This document shows positions 26,055 through 33,869 of a stretch of DNA of 59,862 nucleotides, piece after piece; within the stretch, counting starts at the first letter, position 1, and each line of letters opens with the position of its first letter. Origin of the DNA: an uncultured Oscillospiraceae bacterium. Lineage in GTDB: Bacteria > Bacillota > Clostridia > Oscillospirales > Ruminococcaceae. The translations under genes and the position numbers were made by a program. Location of the stretch: assembly GCA_934444765.1 (NCBI GenBank), contig CAKSDC010000012.1, positions 1-59,862 of the forward strand. The letters are read 5' to 3'. Under the pieces are notes generated by a model, which worked only from the letters and a program-made list of their open reading frames with translations, searched no databases and was not told where the DNA came from.

Positions 26055-27332
26055 CTACCAAGTAGTTATTCCGAGTAAGTACTTCTTTAGTAAGAGTAAG
26101 TCTATAGTGGTAGCTTTGCCGTCGTCGTTTACGTCACCACTAACGCTAATAGATTCGCTACTACCTATAACTACGTTGCTATTAGAAGGGATTATGTATA
26201 TATCGCTAAACATACCGTCTTCCCCACCTGACCTTGGTACTCTAAAGCCCATGTACTTACCGTTAAGGTCGTATACTATTTCTACATCACGACGAAGACC
26301 TTCACAGTTCAATACTGTACCGTCTGGTAGAGCGACACTATCGCCTAAAGGCTTATGCTTTGTGTATTGGCTTGAATGAGTACCATCGTATATATATTCG
26401 TTTTCGTCTTCAATATTGCCTGTGAACTCATGCACGTTAGCACAACTTACAGTATAACCTAATACGTAGTAGCATTCATTACTCATATCTACGGTCTTGC
26501 CCTCATCGTTGGTATATATAACGGCTTCTTTACGAGGGTTTTGTACTTTACTTGAAAGTATCAAGTTGGAAAAGTTTGCAGGTACGACCAGAGTAGAACC
26601 ATTTCCGAACGTGAAAGTAGCAGTCTTTTCTACTTCGTTGTATATTACGTTCTTTATATCGACACCGTTTTCAGTACATACCGTTTCAAAGGTAGACCTA
26701 TCTACTCTGTAGTCGTGTTTTTGAACGTAGTCGAACTTATAGTCGTTTCCATAGGTAGTTATTCCAAGTAGATACTTCTTTAATAAGAGTAAGTCTGCGG
26801 TAGTAACTTTACCGTCACGGTTTACGTCACCACGAATGCCAGTAGTTTCGCTATTGCCTACTGTGACGCTATCGCCTAAAGTTGTTTTATCAATTTTACT
26901 TGTTAATTCCACCCATGTTTTACTTTCATCCCAACAAAAATAGGTGTAACATGAAGGAGTATCTATTAAAACAGAATTACTATTCTCTGTAACAGTAATA
27001 ACTTTTAAATCAGCAGTATCCATATCATCATTTACTTTAACAGGATATCCTGATTTTATAGTATTTATATCTTCTTCACTTAAAGTAGAAGTATCTATAG
27101 AAGCTTCCCCAGTTTGAGAATAGTAAGTATTAAAATAATACATACCCTTATCATCGCCATAGTCTAATACTATAAAAGCCTCTCTTACAGAGTTTTCTTG
27201 ATAGTACTCTAAAGTTTTTTGAGAGTTATTATCGTTATCCTTAAATATTACTGCATCTGTAGGTATAGCAGATACACAACCTAAGGTAGCTAAAGCCATA
27301 ACAGTGGCTAAAATCTTTTTAAAATCTTTCAT
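26055..27332 (-). CDS. secreted protein with two half-dockerin repeats (apparent fusion)
   Basis: Function unknown. 425 residues: signal peptide 1-27, a domain with YYQENSVREAFIVLDYGDD (about 44-140) shared with the neighbour at 27520, a Ser/Thr linker, a single calcium-type repeat GDVNRDGKVTTADLLLLKK (near 170-188), then an unrelated domain of about 200 residues, a second linker and a second half-dockerin GDVNDDGKATTIDLLLLKK ending in GITTW. Each repeat is half of a normal dockerin. The N-terminal part is AT-richer than the C-terminal part. A fusion of two ancestral genes is the simplest reading. Confidence 0.8.
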   Translation of the reverse strand: MKDFKKILATVMALATLGCVSAIPTDAVIFKDNDNNSQKTLEYYQENSVREAFIVLDYGDDKGMYYFNTYYSQTGEASIDTSTLSEEDINTIKSGYPVKVNDDMDTADLKVITVTENSNSVLIDTPSCYTYFCWDESKTWVELTSKIDKTTLGDSVTVGNSETTGIRGDVNRDGKVTTADLLLLKKYLLGITTYGNDYKFDYVQKHDYRVDRSTFETVCTENGVDIKNVIYNEVEKTATFTFGNGSTLVVPANFSNLILSSKVQNPRKEAVIYTNDEGKTVDMSNECYYVLGYTVSCANVHEFTGNIEDENEYIYDGTHSSQYTKHKPLGDSVALPDGTVLNCEGLRRDVEIVYDLNGKYMGFRVPRSGGEDGMFSDIYIIPSNSNVVIGSSESISVSGDVNDDGKATTIDLLLLKKYLLGITTW

Positions 27333-27369
27333 AAAAGTTTCCCCCTTACAAATTGAACTATTTAATGTA

Positions 27370-27398
27370 ATTATAGTATATTATTACAAAAACGTCAA
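27370..27398 (-). promoter_or_regulatory. sigma-A promoter of the two-repeat secreted protein
   Basis: Minus strand TTGACG, 17-bp spacer, TATAAT, about 40 bp before the start codon. Confidence 0.8.
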
Positions 27399-27452
27399 TA
27401 TACAATATGCACAAACCTGAAGCAAATCTTTAGTAACATCTCACAAAGTGTA

Positions 27453-27494
27453 TAAAAATAGCACCATACAAGAGGTAACTCCTGTATAGTGCCA
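27453..27494 (-). terminator. intrinsic terminator after the gene at 27520-28125
   Basis: Minus strand stem GGCACTATACAGGAG with near-perfect partner CTCTTGTATGGTGCT, then ATTTTTATA, 26 bp after the stop codon. Confidence 0.88.
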
Positions 27495-27519
27495 TTCTAT
27501 TATATCAAAGACCAACTTA

Positions 27520-28125
27520 TTACCACTTAACTATTCCAAGTAGATACTTCTTTAATAGTAGTAAGTCTAAAGTAGTAACCTTACCGTCGTAGTTTATATC
27601 TCCACGAACGCCAGTAGGTTCGCTTTCGCCTACTGTGGTGCTTTCACCTACTGTGGTGCTGTCGCCTAAGGTTGCCTTGTTTATACCGCCCTCGTCAATT
27701 AACCACATTTTCATGCCATTGTACCAATGTAGATGGGTAAACCAACCTGGAGTTTCAATAGATATATAGTTGTTATCTTCATTAACGGTAATGACTTCTA
27801 CATCGGCAGTATCAACGTCATCACTTACTTTGATAGGTGTACCCTGTTCAAACGCCTGTAGTTCCTCAGCACTTAGATTAGAAAGGTCTACGGCAGACTT
27901 TCCAGTTTCAACATAATAAGTATTAAAGTAGTAAGTACCTTTATCGCCGTCATAGTCTAATATTAGAAAAGCTTCTCTTATGGAGTTCTTTTGGTAATAT
28001 TCTAAAGTTTCTTTTGAATTAGTATCATTATTTTTGTTTATAGTTGCATATGTAGGCATAACAGATACACAACCTAAGGTAGCTAAAGCCATAACGGTAG
28101 CTAAAATCTTTTTAAAATTTTTCAT
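27520..28125 (-). CDS. small secreted protein with one half-dockerin
   Basis: Function unknown. 201 residues: signal peptide (1-27, MKNFKKILATVMALATLG), a domain homologous to residues 44-140 of the next gene downstream (REAFLILDYDGDKGTYYFNTYY), a linker built from repeats (LGDSTTVGESTTVGES, encoded by an 18-bp tandem repeat), and one C-terminal calcium repeat GDINYDGKVTTLDLLLLKK ending GIVKW. It starts 31 bp after the protease gene and is followed by a strong terminator, so protease and this gene form one transcript. Confidence 0.8.
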   Translation of the reverse strand: MKNFKKILATVMALATLGCVSVMPTYATINKNNDTNSKETLEYYQKNSIREAFLILDYDGDKGTYYFNTYYVETGKSAVDLSNLSAEELQAFEQGTPIKVSDDVDTADVEVITVNEDNNYISIETPGWFTHLHWYNGMKMWLIDEGGINKATLGDSTTVGESTTVGESEPTGVRGDINYDGKVTTLDLLLLKKYLLGIVKW

Positions 28126-28156
28126 AATGGTTCCTCCTTTATATTAAATATATTAT

Positions 28157-29200
28157 TTATAAATTAGAATTATTATATACAAACTGTAAAATTTCACTGG
28201 TTATTCTAATTGATGAATTACCATTGGCATTGTGAATGCCAATAACAATTTTTTGATTATTATTTATTATATATGCTGGACTACCGCTATTTCCTCCAAT
28301 AGTATCAGTATTATATGTAATATGTCCACTATCAATACCTGTAATATTGCCTTTTGCGGTAGTTCTTTCAGTACCGCCACCAAAACCAGTTACATATAAT
28401 GAAGGATTTGCAGATTTAATATTATCTCTTGCAACACCTAAATCAAAGCAAATATAATTACTTAAATCTTCTTTTACAGTTAATATAGCATAGTCATATT
28501 CACCATAATTTGCCATTGCATTTGCGTACTTTGCTGGAATATGAACTTGCACAGGGTTTATAGTTAAAGTTGCATTATTATAATCAGCAGTACCATCGCA
28601 AATGTATATCTTTAAGTTTGTTTCCAATTTTTCGCTATCCATATTATAGATACAATGTGCTGCCGTTAATATAGTATGCTTATCTATTATAAATCCAGAA
28701 CCATTTGCTCCAATATTAACTACACCTTTTAGAGTAGGGTCTAAAACCCTATCATCATCACCGATAATGGAACGACCAGATGCAGTACTAATTTCTGGAA
28801 TAGTATTAGAATTTAACACATACGAGTTTAATTTGTTTCCAGTATTCGCATCGTATTTATAATAATTTCTTGCTTCATAAGTTGGTAATGCTGTAGTATA
28901 TGTAGACGGAATACTATCTGAATTGCTACTATTTAAGAAATGATTTTTTAGATATTGAACATCTTGACTGTCTATGATGCTATCTAAATTTACATCAAGT
29001 CTTTCTGCAACTGTACCTTTAGAAGTACGAGAATTACCACTTAAAAACTTCGATAGGCAATATAGGTCTTGTGTAGTTACGCTACCGTCTCCATTAATAT
29101 CACCTTGAACATACTCTGTTGCGCTTGCACTAACAGGCGTTACTGTTAAGCACATGATACCGACTGAAAGCCCAACTAAAATTCTTTTAAGCTTATTCAT
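28157..29200 (-). CDS. secreted V8-like serine protease with N-terminal dockerin
   Basis: Probable extracellular endopeptidase of the trypsin/V8 (glutamyl) family. 347 residues: signal peptide (1-28), a full two-repeat dockerin (about 33-91, GDINGDGSVTTQDLYCLSK and DVNLDSIIDSQDVQYLKN), a linker, then the protease with the triad in LTAAHC (His), YDYAIL (Asp) and GGNSGSPAY (Ser). Codon use is AT-richer and without the neighbours' preference for CTA/ATA, suggesting recent acquisition. Promoter at 29237-29265. The target is unknown. Confidence 0.87.
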   Translation of the reverse strand: MNKLKRILVGLSVGIMCLTVTPVSASATEYVQGDINGDGSVTTQDLYCLSKFLSGNSRTSKGTVAERLDVNLDSIIDSQDVQYLKNHFLNSSNSDSIPSTYTTALPTYEARNYYKYDANTGNKLNSYVLNSNTIPEISTASGRSIIGDDDRVLDPTLKGVVNIGANGSGFIIDKHTILTAAHCIYNMDSEKLETNLKIYICDGTADYNNATLTINPVQVHIPAKYANAMANYGEYDYAILTVKEDLSNYICFDLGVARDNIKSANPSLYVTGFGGGTERTTAKGNITGIDSGHITYNTDTIGGNSGSPAYIINNNQKIVIGIHNANGNSSIRITSEILQFVYNNSNL

Positions 29201-29236
29201 GTTAAGCCCTCCTTAAACTTTAATTTTAATGATTAT

Positions 29237-29265
29237 ATTATACAACCATTATTACGAAAAGTCAA
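29237..29265 (-). promoter_or_regulatory. sigma-A promoter of the protease gene
   Basis: Minus strand TTGACT, 17-bp spacer, TATAAT. Confidence 0.82.
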
Positions 29266-29404
29266 TATACATTACGTACAAATTACCATGATAGTTTTAG
29301 GTATATTTCACAAAAGTAAACCTATACACATAATAGTATCTTAAATAAGAGTATACAGTCTATTTTTTGGTTATTCCCCTAAAAGATACTCAATAGTACC
29401 GTTA

Positions 29405-29433
29405 TTGACAAACTCCCGTGAGTATGCTATAAT
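29405..29433 (+). promoter_or_regulatory. sigma-A promoter of the VanY-like gene
   Basis: TTGACA, 17-bp spacer, TATAAT, about 70 bp before the ATG at 29502. Confidence 0.88.
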
Positions 29434-29501
29434 ACACTATATATTGTAACGGTCTTTACTATAGGTAAAGATTAACTTTAGTATGAAAGGGCTATTTAAC
29501 C

Positions 29502-30491
29502 ATGAGCGGTCGTAAGAAAAAAAAAGTTAAGTATAAACTACGCTTAGATAGGGTAGGTATTCTATTAGTAGTGATATTGTCGCTTATAGTATTAATAGTA
29601 TTTTTCTTTAAAAGCTGTTCTAACACTACAGATACTACTCCCGATAGCGACACTTCGGCAGTACAACAGGACGGAAGTAGTTTAGCCTCTTTTAGTGCCT
29701 ACGAAACCGCTATCGAAAGGTTGGGTTTTAAAAAGATTACAGTACCTAAAAGTCAGGTATACTCTGGAGCGTTAATATTAGTAAATTCGGAACATGGATA
29801 CGTTGCAAGCGATGAGCAAGTATCTGGTGAAGTTTCGGTACAGTCTAACAAAAACGATAGCTACAACGTTATAAACTCTACTCTTATGCTACAGGGTGAA
29901 ACCGTTAAGTATCTAAACGCTATGATGCAAGACTACTCTACTAAAAATTCCGATAACAGTTTTATGATAACCAGTGGATATCGCACTATGGCAGAACAGG
30001 AAATACTATACGAACAGACTACCTATAACGACTATGCCGAAAACAAAGCAGGCTTTAGCGAAAGTCACACAGGATACGGTTTCGATATGTGCGCATATCC
30101 TACCGACGCTACTAAACAGTCTTTTAGCGAATACGTCAACTCCTCTTGGATACTATCTAACTGTGCTAACTATGGCTTTATACAAAGGTATCCCGAAGCT
30201 AAAAAGAATACTACTAACATTTCAAACCCTTCACATTTTAGATACGTAGGAGTTCCACACTCTAACTATATAACCGAAAAGGGTATATGTTTGGAAGAGT
30301 ATATCTCTATGCTTAATAGCTATAAATTTGGCGTTAAGTCGTTAAGATATTCTTGTGGCGATAAAGACTATATGGTATATATTTGTGATGCAGGAGATAC
30401 TGACAGTATAGAAGTATACGTTCCAGCTGATAAAAACTATACGCTATCTGGCAATAATTTAAATAGTATAATAGTCACTGTAGAGTTATAG
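29502..30491 (+). CDS. membrane-anchored M15/VanY-like D-Ala-D-Ala carboxypeptidase homologue, catalytic Glu missing
   Basis: 329 residues: a basic N-terminus, one membrane helix (about 18-40) and an extracellular M15B-like domain (about 110-270). The family's metal ligands are seen in SESHTGYGFDM (His and Asp) and SHFRYVG (second His), and the fold motif SGYRTMAEQEILYEQ is intact. The catalytic Glu three residues before the last His (EPWHFRYVG in VanY) is replaced: here NPSHFRYVG. It may therefore be inactive as a peptidase and act as a wall-binding or regulatory protein, or belong to a variant subfamily. Confidence 0.82.
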   Translation: MSGRKKKKVKYKLRLDRVGILLVVILSLIVLIVFFFKSCSNTTDTTPDSDTSAVQQDGSSLASFSAYETAIERLGFKKITVPKSQVYSGALILVNSEHGYVASDEQVSGEVSVQSNKNDSYNVINSTLMLQGETVKYLNAMMQDYSTKNSDNSFMITSGYRTMAEQEILYEQTTYNDYAENKAGFSESHTGYGFDMCAYPTDATKQSFSEYVNSSWILSNCANYGFIQRYPEAKKNTTNISNPSHFRYVGVPHSNYITEKGICLEEYISMLNSYKFGVKSLRYSCGDKDYMVYICDAGDTDSIEVYVPADKNYTLSGNNLNSIIVTVEL

Positions 30492-30528
30492 TGCGAAATA
30501 TTTTTTAAGATATTTTTTTAAAAAACTC

Positions 30529-30557
30529 TTGACTTTTTTTAGATAGTGTGATATAAT
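30529..30557 (+). promoter_or_regulatory. sigma-A promoter of tRNA-Thr
   Basis: TTGACT, 17-bp spacer, TATAAT, ending 18 bp before the tRNA. Confidence 0.9.
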
Positions 30558-30574
30558 ATATACCGTTGACATGA

Positions 30575-30647
30575 GCTGTCTTAGCTCAGTAGGCAGAGCA
30601 CTTCCTTGGTAAGGAAGAGGTCGTCGGTTCGAATCCGATAGACAGCT
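30575..30647 (+). tRNA. tRNA-Thr, anticodon GGT
   Basis: Cloverleaf: acceptor GCTGTCT/AGACAGC, D-arm GCTC/GAGC, anticodon stem CTTCC/GGAAG with loop TTGGTAA (anticodon GGT, reads ACC/ACT), T-arm TCGG/CCGA with GGTTCGAATCC. Discriminator T. The CCA end is not encoded. It has its own promoter and terminator. Confidence 0.97.
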
Positions 30648-30656
30648 TATATTAAA

Positions 30657-30693
30657 AAGTCTTTCATGGTTATTCATGAAAGACTTATTTTTT
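30657..30693 (+). terminator. bidirectional terminator of tRNA-Thr and the ABC ATPase gene
   Basis: 12-bp perfect stem AAGTCTTTCATG/CATGAAAGACTT. A T-run follows on the plus strand (ATTTTTT) and TTTTT follows on the minus strand, serving both converging genes. Confidence 0.92.
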
Positions 30694-31384
30694 AGTTTGG
30701 ATTAGTCATATTGTGGTATAGTTTAGAGTTAATGTAGCCGTCCTTAGAACCGAAGTACTTCATCTTAGTACCCATATGGAGGATTTTATTACCGTATACT
30801 ACTGCCATTTCTATATCGTGAGATACCATCATAATGGCTATTCCCTCTTTGTTAAGGTTGGCTATAGTGGTATACATTTCGGAAGTAGCTATAGGGTCTA
30901 AAGCGGTAACGGGTTCATCGAGTATCAGCAGTTCGCCAGTAGAACATAACGCTCTTGCTAAAAGCACTCTCTGTTGTTGTCCTCCTGAAAGGTCACGGTA
31001 AGACTTTTTGGCTAAGTCTTTAATGCCCAGTCTTTCAAGATTGCTAAAGGCTAAGTCTTTTTCTTTAGCAGTATAGAACGGTCTTAAACCTATCTTATTC
31101 AAACAGCCTGAAAGTACCACTTCAAACACACTGGCTGGGAAGTCTTTTTGTACTACAGTCTGTTGAGGTAGATAGCCTATTTCAGTCTTTTTGATGTTGT
31201 ATACTATTTCGCCGTCGCTATACTTTCTAAGTCCAAGGATACCTTTCATTAGGGTACTCTTACCAGAACCGTTTTCGCCTACTACACATAGATAGTCGCC
31301 CTTATCGATAGAAAAAGTAGCCCCGTCTACTGCAAGGTGGTTTTCATAGTACATCTTTAAGTCTTTGCATCTTATTAAACACAT
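30692..31384 (-). CDS. metal (zinc/manganese-type) ABC transporter ATP-binding protein
   Basis: ATPase subunit of an importer in the ZnuC/MntB-like group. 230 residues: Walker A GENGSGKST (near 36-44), Q-loop LPQQ, signature LSGGQQQRV (near 138), Walker B LLILDEP, and the H-loop SHD. No permease or solute-binding gene adjoins it: the plus-strand neighbour reads away and the tRNA lies downstream. The promoter (31435-31463) overlaps a Fur/Zur-like operator, so it is probably metal-controlled and works with permease genes elsewhere. Confidence 0.85.
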   Translation of the reverse strand: MCLIRCKDLKMYYENHLAVDGATFSIDKGDYLCVVGENGSGKSTLMKGILGLRKYSDGEIVYNIKKTEIGYLPQQTVVQKDFPASVFEVVLSGCLNKIGLRPFYTAKEKDLAFSNLERLGIKDLAKKSYRDLSGGQQQRVLLARALCSTGELLILDEPVTALDPIATSEMYTTIANLNKEGIAIMMVSHDIEMAVVYGNKILHMGTKMKYFGSKDGYINSKLYHNMTNPN

Positions 31385-31409
31385 AGTATTTCACACTCCA
31401 ATTTGAAAT

Positions 31410-31424
31410 TGAAATTCATTTTCA
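31410..31424 (-). promoter_or_regulatory. Fur/Zur-family operator candidate before the ABC ATPase gene
   Basis: Minus strand TGAAAATGAATTTCA, a 7-1-7 inverted repeat with one mismatched position per arm, lying between the -10 box and the ribosome binding site. The 7-1-7 form is typical of Fur-family boxes; the metal cannot be told. Confidence 0.6.
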
Positions 31425-31434
31425 TATTTAGTAT

Positions 31435-31463
31435 ATTATACACCATATAGTGCAATAAGTCAA
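31435..31463 (-). promoter_or_regulatory. sigma-A promoter of the ABC ATPase gene
   Basis: Minus strand TTGACT, 17-bp spacer, TATAAT, about 50 bp before the start codon. Confidence 0.88.
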
Positions 31464-31550
31464 TACGTGATATCGATATAGTAACTGTAAATAACTTTCA
31501 ACACTATATGGATATATTTGGTTAATCATACAAACATCAATCTAAGTTAT

Positions 31551-31580
31551 TGCAATCCATTAAAGATATGTAGTATAATA
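31551..31580 (+). promoter_or_regulatory. probable promoter of the secreted dockerin gene
   Basis: TTGCAA, 18-bp spacer, TATAAT, about 50 bp before the ATG at 31633. Confidence 0.65.
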
Positions 31581-31632
31581 TACTCAGTTCTATTAACGGA
31601 CTAATCACCTATATATTGGAGGGCATTTAAAC

Positions 31633-32334
31633 ATGAACATGAAAAAGATAGTCATAGGCGTAATGGCACTAAGTCTACTAAGTAGTGGATACGGTGTATA
31701 CGCAGAAACTCAATTAGGAAGTAGCATAGGTAGTTCTATAGGAAGTTCCACTACTATAGGTACTTCTACACCTAAGATATACATTTCAGAAACTAAAGCA
31801 CTCGACGTAACTTCCGCTACTGTAGAGTACGACGGCAAGTCTAAAACTCTAAGCGATGAAAAGACTGCTACTTTAGTAGACTATATCAACTACTTCCACA
31901 CTGCAAAGATAACCGAAGCACTTAGCGAAGGCGACATATCCGCAAAGGTAAGCGACGGCTACACTAAACAAGATGCTGTCAACTATGATATAAGCAGTAT
32001 GTACCAATCGAGCATTCCTATGCACCTTGATTTAGACCTATTCACTCTAACTAAGGATAACGATACTATATACGTAGCATACCTAAACTTACTATTCCCT
32101 GATAATAGCAACATATCAGAATATGCTAAGTTTAATAACGTAGAAGACTATAATAAGTTCGTTCAGTTGGCACAGGACAACTCCAACCTAACTACTTCCG
32201 ACTTACTAAAGGTTAAAAAGTATCTATTAGGCATTACTACAGAAATCTCTAACGACTACGACCTTAACGGTGACAACAGAGTAACCAGTACCGACTTACT
32301 AATAATCAAAAAGGTACTATTAGGGTTAGCATAG
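31633..32334 (+). CDS. small secreted protein with C-terminal dockerin
   Basis: Function unknown. 233 residues: signal peptide (1-24), a repeat linker at the N-terminus (LGSSIGSSIGSSTTIGTST) like the linkers that precede half-dockerins in the paralogues, a domain of about 130 residues without recognisable fold, and a complete dockerin at the end (TTSDLLKVKKYLLGITTE then DLNGDNRVTSTDLLIIKK, ending LLGLA). The linker position differs from the other family members, pointing to module shuffling. Codon use is the host's normal one. Confidence 0.8.
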   Translation: MNMKKIVIGVMALSLLSSGYGVYAETQLGSSIGSSIGSSTTIGTSTPKIYISETKALDVTSATVEYDGKSKTLSDEKTATLVDYINYFHTAKITEALSEGDISAKVSDGYTKQDAVNYDISSMYQSSIPMHLDLDLFTLTKDNDTIYVAYLNLLFPDNSNISEYAKFNNVEDYNKFVQLAQDNSNLTTSDLLKVKKYLLGITTEISNDYDLNGDNRVTSTDLLIIKKVLLGLA

Positions 32335-32366
32335 GCTATCTATCAAGCACTATAGTTCGTTAATAC

Positions 32367-32395
32367 TTGACATTTTAACTGCAAAGTGCTACAAT
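32367..32395 (+). promoter_or_regulatory. sigma-A promoter of pduL
   Basis: TTGACA, 17-bp spacer, TACAAT, about 60 bp before the start codon. Confidence 0.82.
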
Positions 32396-32454
32396 ATTAT
32401 TGAACATAGTAGCATATTAGTGCTATACTAATAATATTTTGGAGGTCGTTTAAG

Positions 32455-33036
32455 ATGTCAAAGGAATTTATAGTAGAAACTTCTGCACGCCACGTGCACG
32501 TTACTCAAGAAGATTTAGAAACTCTATTCGGTAAGGGTGCAACTCTTACTAAGAAGAAAGACCTATCACAACCTGGACAGTTCGCTTGTGAAGAAAAGGT
32601 TACTATAGTAGGTCCAAAGTCACAGACTAAGGCTTCTATCCTTGGACCAGTAAGAAAAGCTACTCAAGTAGAACTTTCAGCTACTGATGCCCGTTCTTTA
32701 GGAATAGTAGCTCCAGTTAGAGAGAGTGGTGACGTTGCAAACTCTGGCGTCTGTAAGTTAGTAGGCCCTGCTGGTGAAGTAGACCTAAAAGAAGGCGTTA
32801 TCATCGCAAAAAGACACATCCACTTAACTAACAAGGATGCCGAAGAACTTGGCGTTAAAAACGGTCAAATCGTTTGGGTTAAGTTAGACACTGCCGATAG
32901 AAAGGCTATCCTTGGCGACGTGGTAGTTAGAGTTTCCGACAGCTACGCAAAAGCTATGCACATAGACACCGACGAAGCTAACGCAGTAGCCTCTAACGGT
33001 AAACTAACTGGCGTGATAGTAGATATCGCTGAATAG
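32455..33036 (+). CDS. pduL: PduL-type phosphate acyltransferase
   Basis: Exchanges CoA and phosphate on short acyl groups (acetyl- or propanoyl-CoA to acyl phosphate). 193 residues with the two tandem PduL beta-barrel halves: ARHVHVT near 11-17 and AKRHIHLT near 118-125, the His-rich zinc sites, plus GPVRKATQVELS and the RxSxSY segment. No encapsulation peptide at the N-terminus is evident and no microcompartment shell genes adjoin, so a general housekeeping phosphotransacylase role is likely. It is a single-gene transcript with its own terminator. Confidence 0.9.
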   Translation: MSKEFIVETSARHVHVTQEDLETLFGKGATLTKKKDLSQPGQFACEEKVTIVGPKSQTKASILGPVRKATQVELSATDARSLGIVAPVRESGDVANSGVCKLVGPAGEVDLKEGVIIAKRHIHLTNKDAEELGVKNGQIVWVKLDTADRKAILGDVVVRVSDSYAKAMHIDTDEANAVASNGKLTGVIVDIAE

Positions 33037-33054
33037 TACTTAATATACTAATAC

Positions 33055-33088
33055 AAGACACTCTATACTATATAGGGTGTCTTTTTTG
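33055..33088 (+). terminator. intrinsic terminator of pduL
   Basis: Stem AAGACACTCTATA/TATAGGGTGTCTT (one G-T pair) with loop CTA, then TTTTTT. Confidence 0.92.
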
Positions 33089-33143
33089 TTACTATATGCC
33101 ATGTGTTATTATCGATATGATAAGAATATTTTTTAAAAAACAC

Positions 33144-33172
33144 TTGACAACTTAATCTCAATGTGATATAAT
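33144..33172 (+). promoter_or_regulatory. sigma-A promoter of the NAD salvage operon
   Basis: TTGACA, 17-bp spacer, TATAAT, both perfect, about 38 bp before the pncA start. Confidence 0.9.
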
Positions 33173-33210
33173 CAAAAGTACAAAAACATCAAGAAAGAAG
33201 GTTATAAACT

Positions 33211-33855
33211 ATGAAAGATATCAGCTTTGAACTATCATCTTATGCTGAAAGTCTTAACTCTAAGCCTGAAATGTCACTTAAAGACTACTCTAATAACGAT
33301 ACGGCTCTAATAGTAGTAGACGTGATAAATGGATTTACTATAGTAGGTGCGCTATCCTCCGAAAGAGTAACTCAGATTATCGGAAAGGTTGGAAAACTTA
33401 TGCGTTCCGCTATAGAACGTAGTATCGATATAGTGTTCTTTGCAGATAGTCACACTAAAGATAGTACAGAGTTTAAGTCTTTTCCGCCACACTGTCTAAT
33501 CAACACTACCGAAAGTGAAGTAGTAGAAGAACTTAAAGCTATAGGACACTACACACTAATAGAAAAAAACTCTACTAACGGATATCACGCACCTAAGTTT
33601 AAACAGTACCTAAAAGACAATCCTAACGTGAAAAACTTCATAGTGTGTGGGGACTGTACCGATATATGCGTATTAAACCTATGCCTATCTTTAAAGACTG
33701 CTTTCGACCAAGACGACAAGGAATGTAACGTGATAGTTCCTATGCAGTGTGTGGAAACGTTTGACGCTCCGTCCCACTCTGCTGAACTTATGAACGTCAT
33801 GGCTTTTAAACTATTAGAAACTAACGGCATACTACTCTACAACTTTAAATCATAA
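33211..33855 (+). CDS. pncA: nicotinamidase/isochorismatase family protein
   Basis: Likely hydrolyses nicotinamide to nicotinate in NAD salvage. 214 residues with the isochorismatase fold: VVDVINGF (catalytic Asp), FFADSHT (metal site), FPPHCL, VEKNST-type Lys segment (IEKNSTNG) and CGDCTDICV with the nucleophilic Cys. The neighbouring pncB uses the product, which makes the nicotinamidase assignment stronger than a generic isochorismatase. First gene of a three-gene operon. Confidence 0.88.
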   Translation: MKDISFELSSYAESLNSKPEMSLKDYSNNDTALIVVDVINGFTIVGALSSERVTQIIGKVGKLMRSAIERSIDIVFFADSHTKDSTEFKSFPPHCLINTTESEVVEELKAIGHYTLIEKNSTNGYHAPKFKQYLKDNPNVKNFIVCGDCTDICVLNLCLSLKTAFDQDDKECNVIVPMQCVETFDAPSHSAELMNVMAFKLLETNGILLYNFKS

Positions 33856-33869
33856 GGAGTAACATAATA

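Larger units (their letters stand above)
29201..29501. other. intergenic region with divergent promoters
   Basis: 301 bp between the diverging protease and VanY-like genes. It holds one promoter in each direction (29237-29265 and 29405-29433) and no gene that I can see. Confidence 0.75.

Noticed and set aside
25939..26379. Open frame on the plus strand across element copy 2.
   Set aside because: Runs antisense through the dockerin gene, lacks a binding site and has low-complexity composition; shadow of the real gene.
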